DNA from: Arenicellaceae bacterium
Lineage (GTDB): Bacteria > Pseudomonadota > Gammaproteobacteria > Arenicellales > Arenicellaceae
Reading direction: 5' to 3'
NCBI GenBank assembly: GCA_029246505.1
Contig: JAQWNC010000030.1
Coordinates: 37,921-101,920, forward strand
DNA length: 64,000 nucleotides
The notes under the pieces are model-generated. The model was not told where the DNA came from. It searched no databases and worked only from the letters and a program-made list of their open reading frames with translations. Made by a program: the position numbers and the translations under genes. Positions 54,087-62,570 of this stretch are shown piece after piece. Position 1 is the first letter of the stretch. The number at the start of each line of letters is the position of its first letter.

Positions 54087-55307
54087 ATGACAAAACAACG
54101 AAGTATTTTAGCGAGAAAAATCGCGAGTACTGCGATTGTGCTCGGGGTAGCAGTGATGCTGCCATAGGGTGCGGTTCAGGCGCAGCGGGGCGGCGGAGGA
54201 CCGTCTGGAGATCTCCCCAAATTTCTTGAGCTAGGCCCTAAAGTTGGAGAGATGGTACCTGATCTGACAATACTGGATGATACAGGTAACCCGGTTAGTA
54301 TCCGCGGCCTTAGCAAAGACAATTATTCTGTGTTTGTACTAGGGTGCCTTACTTGACCTCCTTTTATTCGAAAAGCCCCCAGTATGGAGACTGTCAAACT
54401 TGATTACGAAGATAAGGTAAATTTTTACTATATATACAAGCCATTGGCGCATCCAGAGTTTCAGGGGTACGTGAGTCCCATTAACATCAAAGAGCGCTTA
54501 ATGCATATTGATGAGGCGAAACGTAGATTAGGGAGCAGTATTACCTGGCTTGCTGACACTATGGAAAATGTTTATCACCGTGCAAGTGGTGAGACTCCGA
54601 ATAGTGAAATCTTGGTTGGGCCTAACGGTATGGTGCTTGCGGCACGCTCGTGGAGCGACCCGGACGCGCTTAGAAAGGATTTAGCCGCCGCAGTCGGTCC
54701 GGTAGAAAACCCAACTCAAATTGCTGATTTGAATTTACCTGTTCAATCGATGATTGGCACTGTTGCCAAAGGTATTGTGCCTAGAGTCGTGAAGCCTGGT
54801 CACTTTTTACCGATGGAAACAGTTGCAAATGAGAAAACCACTAAAGTTCCTTTCTATACCAAGTTGCGTGCTGAAGGGTCTCAGGAGTTGTATGATACTG
54901 GTAAAGGCACTATGTATATCGGCTTTCATTTGGATCCACTTTATCGTGTTCACTGGAATAACGAAGCGCCGCCACTTGAGTTTGAAATCTCAACTCCAGA
55001 CGGTATTACTATAACGCCAGACAAGATTGTTGGCCCTGATCCTGAAGAGGAAGCAGATGCTGATCCGCGAGAGTTTTTAGTTGAAGTTGATTCGACTGCA
55101 GCGGGTGGTGTTGTTGATCTTACGGTGAAGTATTTCGCCTGTGATGATGAACTAACTTTTTGCATTCCGGTGCAACAGGATTATCAAATCACATTGGTCA
55201 GAGATACTAGTCATGGAGGTGCTATTACTACTGATGCAGGCGGAAATATCGTCGGTGGTGGTAATAATAGACGACGTCCGGGTGGTAGAGCCCGGCCCGC
55301 CTCATAA
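54087..55307 (+). CDS. Deiodinase-like thioredoxin-fold selenoprotein (in-frame TGA = Sec90; also in-frame TAG27)
   Basis: The frame from ATG 54087 to 55307 (406 codons) has two internal stops. TGA at 54354 gives VLGCLTUPPFIRKAPSMETV, matching the vertebrate deiodinase active site (SCTUPPF), with Cys87 forming CxxU. Downstream come YYIYKPLAHPEFQGY, ERLMHIDEAKRRLGSSITWL, ADTMENVYHRASGE and EILVGPNGMVLAARSW, the deiodinase-like fold. Residues about 240-375 add a beta-rich domain with YFACDDELTFCIPV, recalling DsbD-alpha, then an Arg/Gly-rich tail. TAG at 54165 interrupts the signal peptide (VMLP-stop-GAVQAQ); it may be a recent mutation. No good restart exists after it except ATG 54252. selA, selB, selC and selD lie just downstream. 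Confidence 0.8.
54354..54401 (+). promoter_or_regulatory. Candidate bacterial SECIS element after the TGA codon
   Basis: After TGA (54354-54356), CAGT (54380-54383), loop ATGGAG, ACTG (54390-54393) makes a short stem whose loop carries GG, 23 bases beyond the codon. AAG (54373-54375) and CTT (54399-54401) could extend it past an internal loop. Alternative pairing CTCC (54358-54361) with GGAG (54386-54389) is also possible. Position and loop suit SelB recognition; the stem is weak. Confidence 0.45.
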
Positions 55308-55329
55308 ATAATTGTTCATTAAGTATTAT

Positions 55330-55359
55330 AAAAAGGCCCGGATTATTCCGGGCCTTTTT
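55330..55359. terminator. Bidirectional rho-independent terminator
   Basis: AAAAA-GGCCCGG, loop ATTATT, CCGGGCC-TTTTT: seven GC-rich pairs extended by A-T pairs. It lies between the convergent selenoprotein and fumarylacetoacetate-hydrolase-family genes and can serve both. Confidence 0.92.
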
Positions 55360-55398
55360 ATGCATCTATTTTTAGTTTTATTCTTCAGGTTTTAGCCC

Positions 55399-56547
55399 TT
55401 ATTTATAAGAGCTAACTGGTGGCAAGCGCGACCCGGTTTCACCTTCAGGTTGTTCTCCTGCGACTGCAGGCATCCGCATTGTGCCGATTCCTTCAATGGT
55501 AGCTTCTACAATCTCGCCCGGCTGTAAGAAGCGTTGCTCTCCGCGTACGGAGGTTCCTGCGCCGGTTCCACCTGAGGTCCCGTTATTTATTACGTCGCCT
55601 GGGTATAGGGTGACGATTGATGAGGCATATTCTACAAGTTCCCATAGAGAATGGATCATATCGCCAGCTCGGGCGTCTTGCATAACTTCGCCGTCGACGG
55701 TAAGCGTTTGACGGAGATTCTGCATAGGATCACCATAAAATTCTTTTGGTATGATCCACGGGCCCATTGGTGCGAAAGTATCGTGACCTTTCCCTACAAA
55801 CCAGTCAGACCGGGTTGCTGTGCCGCCTGGTGGACGTCCGCCTCTATCTGAAATATCCATTGTTACCGTGTATCCGAAAACGTAAGCCGGAGCGTCGGTA
55901 GCTGATACGTATTTAGCTGTTCTTCCAATTACCGTGCCGAGTTCGACTTCCCAGTCTATTTGATCACGTCCGTACGGAAGGATTATGGCATCACTCGCGC
56001 CAACGACTGCGCCACGAGTTGGTTTGAGGAATAAATAGGGAACCCCTCGGTTTTCTATTCTCTGCTTTTGTATTTCAGCGCGATCTCCTTCAGACCCTCT
56101 TTCATCTACATGACTAAGAAAGTTAACCGCAGCATTAAGAATCTTACTCGGATACATTATTGGTGGGAATGTATGAAGGTCTTCGTATGGGTATACAAAC
56201 TCTACTGCAGAGTCACCATCTACCATGTCTCCAGCTATTAAATAGTTTACCAACTCATACAGCCGGTATTTAAGGCCATAATCATAGCGCGCTATCAAAT
56301 CGAGCATGTCTACAGGCATTGGTATTTGAGGGTAGGCCGAGTTTGATTCCAAGGCTCTATTCGCTGCATTTAAATCGATAACAAGTTGATCTCGAAGCAC
56401 AACTCCAACGGAGGGGGTACCGTTAATTTCGAAGGTACCGAGCTTAAAAGGCTCAATGCTAGTGGTGCTTAATGGCCCGCTTTGAGCGAGGCTCATGGTG
56501 GGGACGCAAAGCAAGATTATAATTGTGGAGACTAGAAAGTTTCGCAT
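55399..56547 (-). CDS. Exported fumarylacetoacetate hydrolase family protein
   Basis: 382 residues from ATG 56547, chosen for its signal peptide (MRNFLVSTIIILLCVPTMSL) and the GAGAGGA site upstream; a start at 56568 would add seven residues. FAH-fold marks: FPPIMYPSKILNAAVNFLSH, PYLFLKPTRGAVVGASDAI, DQIDWEVELGTVIGR (metal Glu pair), VFGYTVTMDISDRG (metal Asp) and INNGTSGGTGAGT. The family hydrolyses or decarboxylates beta-diketo acids, normally in the cytoplasm, so a signal peptide is noteworthy. It faces the selenoprotein gene and is divergent from selA. Confidence 0.85.
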   Translation of the reverse strand: MRNFLVSTIIILLCVPTMSLAQSGPLSTTSIEPFKLGTFEINGTPSVGVVLRDQLVIDLNAANRALESNSAYPQIPMPVDMLDLIARYDYGLKYRLYELVNYLIAGDMVDGDSAVEFVYPYEDLHTFPPIMYPSKILNAAVNFLSHVDERGSEGDRAEIQKQRIENRGVPYLFLKPTRGAVVGASDAIILPYGRDQIDWEVELGTVIGRTAKYVSATDAPAYVFGYTVTMDISDRGGRPPGGTATRSDWFVGKGHDTFAPMGPWIIPKEFYGDPMQNLRQTLTVDGEVMQDARAGDMIHSLWELVEYASSIVTLYPGDVINNGTSGGTGAGTSVRGEQRFLQPGEIVEATIEGIGTMRMPAVAGEQPEGETGSRLPPVSSYK

Positions 56548-56712
56548 GACTATTTGTTTTCCTCTCATAAAATGGGCGGACTAGTATAGAATTGCTTGGA
56601 CAATAAAGGAAGTAAGCTAGTTTTGGTTAATCCAAGGACTACTAACATCGCATTAATTTAGCTGATCTTATACATCACGGGTCGGCTCTGCTAATTAAGT
56701 ACAAACGATTTA

Positions 56713-58101
56713 ATGAATAAGCAACAGCTCCGAGCAATCCCTAATACACAGCGTTTGTTAGAACAAGAAGCTATTGCTGCCTTGTCTCAAAAGTATTTTA
56801 GGGACGAGGTTGTGTCAGCTTTGCGTTCTCAACTAGAGTTCGTGCGCGAGCAGATTCTTACCAACCCTGATTATGTGGTACCAGATTTTTTTGATGATTG
56901 TTTTGCCGACGTGGTTGAAAAAGAGATTAAAAATGGCAAGGAACGTTCCCTAAAACTGGTTATAAATGCAACCGGAATCATATTACATACAAATTTAGGC
57001 CGAGCTCCAATGGCAGAATACGCGATAGATGCGGCACGTGAAGCTGCGTTGGGGTATTCCAATCTTGAGTTTAATTTGGCGTCAGGAAAGCGTGGCTCGA
57101 GGTATATGCACATAGAGGATCTTTTGAAGAAAATAACCGGCGCAGAAGCAGCGGTGGTCGTCAATAATTGCGCAGCGGCGGTGTTGGTCAGCTTAAATAC
57201 CTTGAGTATAGGCAAAGAGTTACTGGTATCTCGGGGTGAGTTAATTGAGATAGGCGGTGGCTTTAGAATGCCAGATGTCATTGCTGCTACTGGCGCAATT
57301 ATGAAAGAAGTTGGTACTACCAATAAGACTCGAATTTCCGATTTTGAGAATGCCATTACGGAAGATACAAGGGTCATCCTTAGAAACCATTGTAGTAATT
57401 TTAAAGTTGTCGGGTTTACCGAAAGCCCTGCGCTGAAAGAGCTAGTTGAGCTTGCGCATAGTAAAGGGATTTATATGGTGGACGACCTGGGCTCAGGTTC
57501 GTTAATTGATTTGACTCAGTTTGGTGTAAGCGGCGAGCGTACCGTACAACAGATTGTGTGCGATGGTGTTGATGCAGTGATGTTTAGTGGCGATAAATTA
57601 CTTGGAGGGCCACAGGCCGGGATAATCGTTGGTAAGGCAGGAGTGATTGCAGCGATCAAAAAGAACCCGTTACTGAGGGCTATGCGGATTGATAAAATTT
57701 CTTTGGCAGTTCTAGAGGCTACGCTCGGTCTGTATCTTTTTCCGAAGTTGGCATTAAGCCGTATTCCGGTTCTTAGAATGATAAGTGAAGATAAATCTTC
57801 CGTGCAAAAAAGGGCTAAGACGTTGCTTAAAAAATTGGCCAAGCAAGAATCTATAAAGGTTTGTCTTGAAGATGGGACTAGCTTTATAGGAGGTGGCTCG
57901 GCACCAATGAATGAGCTGGAAACATGCGTCATTAAAATTGAGTCCGAGGTATTCTCAGTAGAAAAGATAGCGCGAACCTTGCGCAATCATCGGCCAGCAG
58001 TTATCGGGCGTATATCTGACAATGCTTTTGTTATCGACTTGCGAACGGTTTTGCCTGAGCAGACGAAGTTCATTACGAAAGCGCTAGGTAGTCTGGGTTA
58101 A
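56713..58101 (+). CDS. selA: L-seryl-tRNA(Sec) selenium transferase
   Basis: PLP enzyme turning seryl-tRNA(Sec) into selenocysteinyl-tRNA(Sec) with selenophosphate. The 462 residues match the family length. Marks: N-terminal RAIPNTQRLLEQ, VINATGIILHTNLGRAPMA, GSRYMHIEDLLKKITGAEAA, VVNNCAAAVLVSLNTLS, YMVDDLGSGSLIDL and VMFSGDKLLGGPQAGIIVG with the PLP lysine. No obvious Shine-Dalgarno. It is the first gene of the sel cluster selA-selB-selC-selD; selB follows after 45 bases. Confidence 0.97.
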   Translation: MNKQQLRAIPNTQRLLEQEAIAALSQKYFRDEVVSALRSQLEFVREQILTNPDYVVPDFFDDCFADVVEKEIKNGKERSLKLVINATGIILHTNLGRAPMAEYAIDAAREAALGYSNLEFNLASGKRGSRYMHIEDLLKKITGAEAAVVVNNCAAAVLVSLNTLSIGKELLVSRGELIEIGGGFRMPDVIAATGAIMKEVGTTNKTRISDFENAITEDTRVILRNHCSNFKVVGFTESPALKELVELAHSKGIYMVDDLGSGSLIDLTQFGVSGERTVQQIVCDGVDAVMFSGDKLLGGPQAGIIVGKAGVIAAIKKNPLLRAMRIDKISLAVLEATLGLYLFPKLALSRIPVLRMISEDKSSVQKRAKTLLKKLAKQESIKVCLEDGTSFIGGGSAPMNELETCVIKIESEVFSVEKIARTLRNHRPAVIGRISDNAFVIDLRTVLPEQTKFITKALGSLG

Positions 58102-58146
58102 CAAGTAGCTTGAATTTTTGTACTTTTAATTAGCATTTATTCTGAA

Positions 58147-60075
58147 ATGACAGCACAGCAGTTAACGGTGGGCGTGTTAGGTCATGTGGATCATGGTAAG
58201 ACCTCCTTGGTAAAAGCCCTGACCGGTGCTGATACCGACCGGTTGGAAGAAGAGAAACTCCGTGGAATGTCGATCGTGCTCGGGTTTGCGTATTTGGAAA
58301 ACAAATCTGGCACTATAGATTTTATCGATGTTCCGGGACATGAGGACTTTATTCGAACCATGATATCGGGGGCGACAGGTATCGACGCTGTATTGCTAAT
58401 TGTTGCAGCCGATGAAGGTATTAAGCCCCAGACACTTGAACATTTTGCGATCGCTCAGTTATTAGGAATAAAGCAGGGTTTAATTGTGGTGAACAAGTCT
58501 GATCTCGCAGATCAAAGCCTTCTGGATATGGCACATGAGGAGATTACACAGACCGTAACCGGGACATTTTTGGAATCGGCACCTATATTTAATGTGTCTT
58601 CGTTATCGGGTGATGGCATTCAAGAATTAAGCCAGGCTCTATCCCGCATGATTTCTAAGCGATTGCCTCGCACCAGTGCTGATAGTTTTTACTTGCCGAT
58701 AGATCGGGTCTTTACTATTGATGGGTTCGGAACAGTCGGAACGGGTACATTAAGGAATGGTGCGATTAATTGCGAAGACGAAGTTGAAATTATGCCTTCC
58801 GCACTGAGTGCAAATATTCGGGAAATACAGGTACATAATCAAAAAGTCGATCAGGCGCTACCTGGCCAGCGAGTCGCAGTTAATTTACGCGGGATCAAAC
58901 GGGAACAACTCGATCGAGGTAATATTTTAATAAAACCTGGTTCGATCCAGGAAACTACCTGTTTACATGCTAAGTTGCATGTTTTGGGTGATTTATTGCG
59001 TGTGCCAAAACGTAATGAACCCGTACGGGTAATGTTCGGTACCGAGAATGTGCTCGCTAAATTAAGGGTAGTAGAGGAGAGGCCACTGAAGCCTGGGGCG
59101 AGCCTACTGGTGCAATTGCGCTGCAGGGAACCAGTAATTGTAAGCACTGGGGAACATTTTATTGTGCGTACATGCTCACCGGCGGTTACTTTCGGGGGTG
59201 GTGAATTTCTTGATACCTCGGAAAGTTTGTTGCAAATGAGCCGCAGCGACTTGCTTGCACATATGCAGACACTTGAGCAAGCTGGTACCGCAGGAAAAAT
59301 AAATGCGCATGTGAAAGCTGCTGGTCAACGAGGTGTATCTCTAATCAGCCTTTCTGAGCGTGCGGTAGCGACTAAGGACGAGGTGCTTAAAGCGCTGGTA
59401 GATGATGACGCTGTTGTTGTCGGCGAATCGATTACGCTCGATCGAACTGTATTCGATAATTTGTGCGCTCAGTTGCTGCAATCATTGCGAGATTTCCATA
59501 AAGGAAATACTTCTGCTGCTGGGCAAGGATTAGATGTGATTCGCGCACAATTTTTGAATGTGAGCCCAATGGAAATTGTCGAGCATATTATTGAGTATTT
59601 GATTCGCGACAAAGCAGTTGAAGTTGAAGCTAATATAATTCGATTGCACGATTTTAATAAGGAAGACAGCTTTAATGATGATGATCGAGAATTGATCGAA
59701 TCTATTGAGCAGGTATATCGAGTAAGCGGTGCCGTAACTCCATCTGTGGAAGAAGTAGTTGGCAATGATCCTACAAAAAAACGTGCATTTCAATATTTGA
59801 AAGAGTCTACTCGCCTGGTGACGATTCGTGATCATGTAAGTAAGAAGCTTCTAGTTTTTCATCTGGATACGATTGAGGGAATTAAAAAGCAGTTATCTGA
59901 CACCTATCCATCGCCATCTCAATTCACCGTGTCTGATTTTCGAAAGCTAACTGATAGTTCCAGAAAATACGTGATTCCTTTATTAGAGTATTTTGATCGA
60001 AATCGAATTACTATACGGGCCGGCGACTATCGCACCTTGGTTAGACCAGCGACGCTGGATACAGATAGTAGTTAA
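58147..60075 (+). CDS. selB: Selenocysteine-specific elongation factor SelB
   Basis: GTPase that carries Sec-tRNA to UGA codons marked by a SECIS hairpin. 642 residues: G1 GHVDHGKTSLVKAL (about 11-24), G2 region with RGMSIVLGFA, G3 DVPGHEDF, G4 NKSD, then domains II and III (IDRVFTIDGFGTVGTGT). The C-terminal winged-helix domains (about 380-642) end with FTVSDFRKLTDSSRKYVIPL and LLEYFDRNRIT, the mRNA-binding part. All parts are intact, so UGA decoding should be functional. Confidence 0.97.
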   Translation: MTAQQLTVGVLGHVDHGKTSLVKALTGADTDRLEEEKLRGMSIVLGFAYLENKSGTIDFIDVPGHEDFIRTMISGATGIDAVLLIVAADEGIKPQTLEHFAIAQLLGIKQGLIVVNKSDLADQSLLDMAHEEITQTVTGTFLESAPIFNVSSLSGDGIQELSQALSRMISKRLPRTSADSFYLPIDRVFTIDGFGTVGTGTLRNGAINCEDEVEIMPSALSANIREIQVHNQKVDQALPGQRVAVNLRGIKREQLDRGNILIKPGSIQETTCLHAKLHVLGDLLRVPKRNEPVRVMFGTENVLAKLRVVEERPLKPGASLLVQLRCREPVIVSTGEHFIVRTCSPAVTFGGGEFLDTSESLLQMSRSDLLAHMQTLEQAGTAGKINAHVKAAGQRGVSLISLSERAVATKDEVLKALVDDDAVVVGESITLDRTVFDNLCAQLLQSLRDFHKGNTSAAGQGLDVIRAQFLNVSPMEIVEHIIEYLIRDKAVEVEANIIRLHDFNKEDSFNDDDRELIESIEQVYRVSGAVTPSVEEVVGNDPTKKRAFQYLKESTRLVTIRDHVSKKLLVFHLDTIEGIKKQLSDTYPSPSQFTVSDFRKLTDSSRKYVIPLLEYFDRNRITIRAGDYRTLVRPATLDTDSS

Positions 60076-60130
60076 ATTAGTCAGAGGTCATTTTATCAAA
60101 TAACCAGAGCGATTAATAAATGTTGAATTT

Positions 60131-60224
60131 GGAGGTGATTGTTGTCTGGTGGCTTCCCCGGTCTTCAAAACCGGTGACTCGTCGTAAGACGGGTGGTGGG
60201 TTCGATTCCCATCCACCTCCGCCA
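60131..60224 (+). tRNA. selC: Selenocysteine tRNA (anticodon TCA)
   Basis: 94 bases with encoded CCA. Acceptor GGAGGTG pairs with CACCTCC; anticodon arm CCGGT-CTTCAAA-ACCGG gives TCA, which reads UGA. A long variable arm contains GTC-GTAA-GAC, and the T arm is TGGG-TTCGATT-CCCA. Length, extended acceptor and variable arms are those of bacterial tRNA-Sec. It lies between selB and selD. Confidence 0.95.
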
Positions 60225-60404
60225 ATTTAAATTCTATTTATGAGAATAAGTATGAAACGAATTACTGCGATAGCTTGCCTGTGAGCATTTGCTATTGCTA
60301 ATCATTATCACTATGCATACTTCCCAGCTATATTTAACACACGATTTTGCCTACGTATCCGTTTCCACGGAGCGTACTTTTATTCCACCTAATCGGAAAT
60401 TAAT
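60225..60404 (+). other. Spacer with a decayed short reading frame
   Basis: From ATG 60252 a signal-peptide-like start (MKRITAIACL) meets TGA at 60282 and continues about 35 codons without recognisable domain. Probably a dead gene start rather than another selenoprotein. Confidence 0.35.
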
Positions 60405-61484
60405 ATGAACACTAGTTCGGAGTCTTCTACTAAGCCCTTTAAGTTGACCAGCCTGTCTCATGGAGGCGGCTGCGCCTGTAAGTTGAGCGCCAAGGAACTC
60501 GCGACCGTATTAAAGGATTTGCCTCTGGTTGATGACCCTCGATCGTTAATAGATGCCTCTACCAAAGACGATGCTGCCGTATATCAAGTGGGTGATGACA
60601 GGGCGATAGTCGCGACACTAGATTTTTTCACCCCTATTGTAGATGACGCTTATACATTCGGAACGATTGCCACGGCAAACGCGCTCAGCGATGTTTATGC
60701 AATGGCAGCTACGCCCTTATTTGCACTAAGTATTGTGGCGTGGCCAAGAGATCCGGAATTACTGCCCATGTTAAACCAAGCAATGCGCGGTGGGGCGGAT
60801 GTAGCAAAGCAAGCAGGTATTTTTATACTTGGTGGACATTCGATTGACGATGCTGAACCCAAGTTTGGAATGGTGGCTATTGGTGAAGTGAAACTTAGTC
60901 AGCTCATTAGCAACGCAAATGCAAAAGTAGGAGATTTGTTGGTATTAACCAAGCCATTGGGTACCGGAGTTATGACAACTGGATTAAAGCGTGGGTTTAT
61001 AAACGAACAACAGTTACAACCAGCGATTCAGAGTATGTCGAAACTAAATGCTGATGCATCAGGAGTGATTCAATTGCATCGAGATTCGGTTCATGCAGTA
61101 ACCGACATAACCGGTTTTGGATTATTAGGTCACTTAGGTAATATGCTAGAGGCTAGCGGTCATAGTGCCAGAATTGATGCAGGCAGTTTGCCTGTTATTT
61201 CTGGTGTTAAAGAGTTGATACGAAGTGATATTATTCCTGGCGGTACAAGGCGTAATCACGAGGCTGCTTGTTTGGTAACTAACTGGTCTGACGGTATTGC
61301 AATAGAAGATCAATTTTTAATGACCGATGCACAAACATCAGGTGGGCTGTTGATCGCGGTTGATCCTACCGAAATGAATACGTTTACCCGATCACTTGAA
61401 AATGCAGGTACACTGGCGCAGGCCGTTATTGGGGAAATCACAGCCCGAGCAGATAAGTTGGTTAATGTGGTGTCTAATAGCTAA
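60405..61484 (+). CDS. selD: Selenide, water dikinase (selenophosphate synthetase)
   Basis: Makes selenophosphate from selenide and ATP, the selenium donor for SelA. 359 residues. The N-terminal active-site loop reads HGGGCACKLS, with Cys where some species have Sec. Others: DDAAVYQVGDDRAIVATLDF (ATP/metal), ANALSDVYAMAATPLFAL, GGHSIDDAEPKFGMVA and AVTDITGFGLLGHLGNML. Complete. It closes the selA-selB-selC-selD cluster. Confidence 0.97.
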   Translation: MNTSSESSTKPFKLTSLSHGGGCACKLSAKELATVLKDLPLVDDPRSLIDASTKDDAAVYQVGDDRAIVATLDFFTPIVDDAYTFGTIATANALSDVYAMAATPLFALSIVAWPRDPELLPMLNQAMRGGADVAKQAGIFILGGHSIDDAEPKFGMVAIGEVKLSQLISNANAKVGDLLVLTKPLGTGVMTTGLKRGFINEQQLQPAIQSMSKLNADASGVIQLHRDSVHAVTDITGFGLLGHLGNMLEASGHSARIDAGSLPVISGVKELIRSDIIPGGTRRNHEAACLVTNWSDGIAIEDQFLMTDAQTSGGLLIAVDPTEMNTFTRSLENAGTLAQAVIGEITARADKLVNVVSNS

Positions 61485-61580
61485 CAGGAAGCTTAGACGA
61501 GGGTACTGTGAATCAATAACCTTTAGTAACTAATAAACCGAATTTAATACACAAAAACACATCTTTGGAGAGTAGTTAAT

Positions 61581-62228
61581 ATGTTCATTCCCGTTACTAA
61601 CTTGAATAGTCATTATCGACGAGGGTTTATCAGGCTACTTGTTGCATTAACTATTGCCTCAGCTATGCTTATAACGGCTTGTATGGAGGCAGAAATACCC
61701 TTACCAGCGCTAGCAGAACCCGCAGAAACGTCGATGCAAGTACCTGAGCCCCTAGTGGAGTCCTTTGCTGCAGTTGAATCCTCTCAGAACGAAAGCTTAG
61801 AAAGTGGCGTCACAATGGTGCACGGGTTTGAGCTATCGGATCTGGATGGGAATATGCGTAGTTCGGACGAATGGAATGGTAAGCCTTTATTAATTAATTT
61901 TTGGGCTACCTGGTGCGTGCCATGTCGAAAAGAAATGCCTGCACTGATGGAGTTACACGAAAAATATGCGGATCAGGGCTTTGCAGTTATCGGAATTGCA
62001 GCAGATGAATTGGAAAAGATTAATGCGTTTCTAGAGAAGACTCCGGTCAGCTATCCCTTACTTTATGGCGAGATAACTTCTGTATTTAAGCTGAGCGATA
62101 GTTACGGCAACGAGATTGGTGTACTGCCACATTCTGCATTTGTTGATCGTGACGGTGTGGTTCGACATACTAGAGTAGGTGAAATTACCGTCGAAGAAGC
62201 AGAAGAGTTCATACTCGATATTCTCTGA
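61581..62228 (+). CDS. TlpA-like thioredoxin-fold lipoprotein
   Basis: 215 residues with GGAGAG before the ATG. A hydrophobic signal ends in ITAC, a lipobox, so the protein is probably lipid-anchored and periplasmic. An acidic linker (about 35-75) leads to a thioredoxin-like domain with LLINFWATWCVPCRKEMPAL (WCVPC near residue 112), the VIGIAADE strand and GVLPHSAFVDRDG with the cis-Pro region. It belongs to the TlpA/ResA group of thiol-disulfide reductases. Being the next gene after selD, it could reduce periplasmic disulfide or selenenylsulfide partners; this is inference. Confidence 0.88.
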   Translation: MFIPVTNLNSHYRRGFIRLLVALTIASAMLITACMEAEIPLPALAEPAETSMQVPEPLVESFAAVESSQNESLESGVTMVHGFELSDLDGNMRSSDEWNGKPLLINFWATWCVPCRKEMPALMELHEKYADQGFAVIGIAADELEKINAFLEKTPVSYPLLYGEITSVFKLSDSYGNEIGVLPHSAFVDRDGVVRHTRVGEITVEEAEEFILDIL

Positions 62229-62570
62229 GTGCGAACTCTTCAACAGTTTTCGGAGCGCGTAAGGTAGCTGCAAGTAGCCACATAGGCCTAGAGGGCTAGC
62301 CGCTTAATTGCTAAACGTTAAGCAATTTTGGTGGCATGGTTAGCTAGATAGATTACTAGCGCAAATGTTGCTTAAGAACTGGTTACGATATTTCGTAATA
62401 TATTGTAGGTATTCGAATATTTTATTAGAATTTTATTAGCCGCTGAAAGATAATGCGGCAGCTGACAATTTAGCTCCAACCTTGATGACAGCGTATTATT
62501 AAAAAAAGTGTCGTTAATGAAGGTTGGATGTGGCTTGGTGATCAATTTCTAGAATTACATTGGATAGACC
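62229..62570. other. Intergenic stretch
   Basis: No gene seen. An inverted repeat AATTGCT (62306) / AGCAATT (62321-62327) followed by TTGG could be a weak terminator for the TlpA-like gene. Confidence 0.4.

Noticed and set aside
54384..55307. A separate 307-residue gene beginning at ATG 54384
   Set aside because: This ATG lies inside the deiodinase-like domain just after the active site (SMETV). The upstream frame is the same and homologous in pattern, so it is the downstream part of a TGA-containing gene.
60252..60290. A second selenoprotein with TGA at 60282
   Set aside because: The TGA follows a ten-residue signal-like start, there is no redox motif (no Cys/Ser context of a known Sec family), and the rest of the frame is not protein-like. 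A dead gene start is more likely.
62306..62327. Confident terminator after the TlpA-like gene
   Set aside because: The seven-pair stem is AT-rich, has an eight-base loop and almost no U tract, so it is mentioned only as a possibility.
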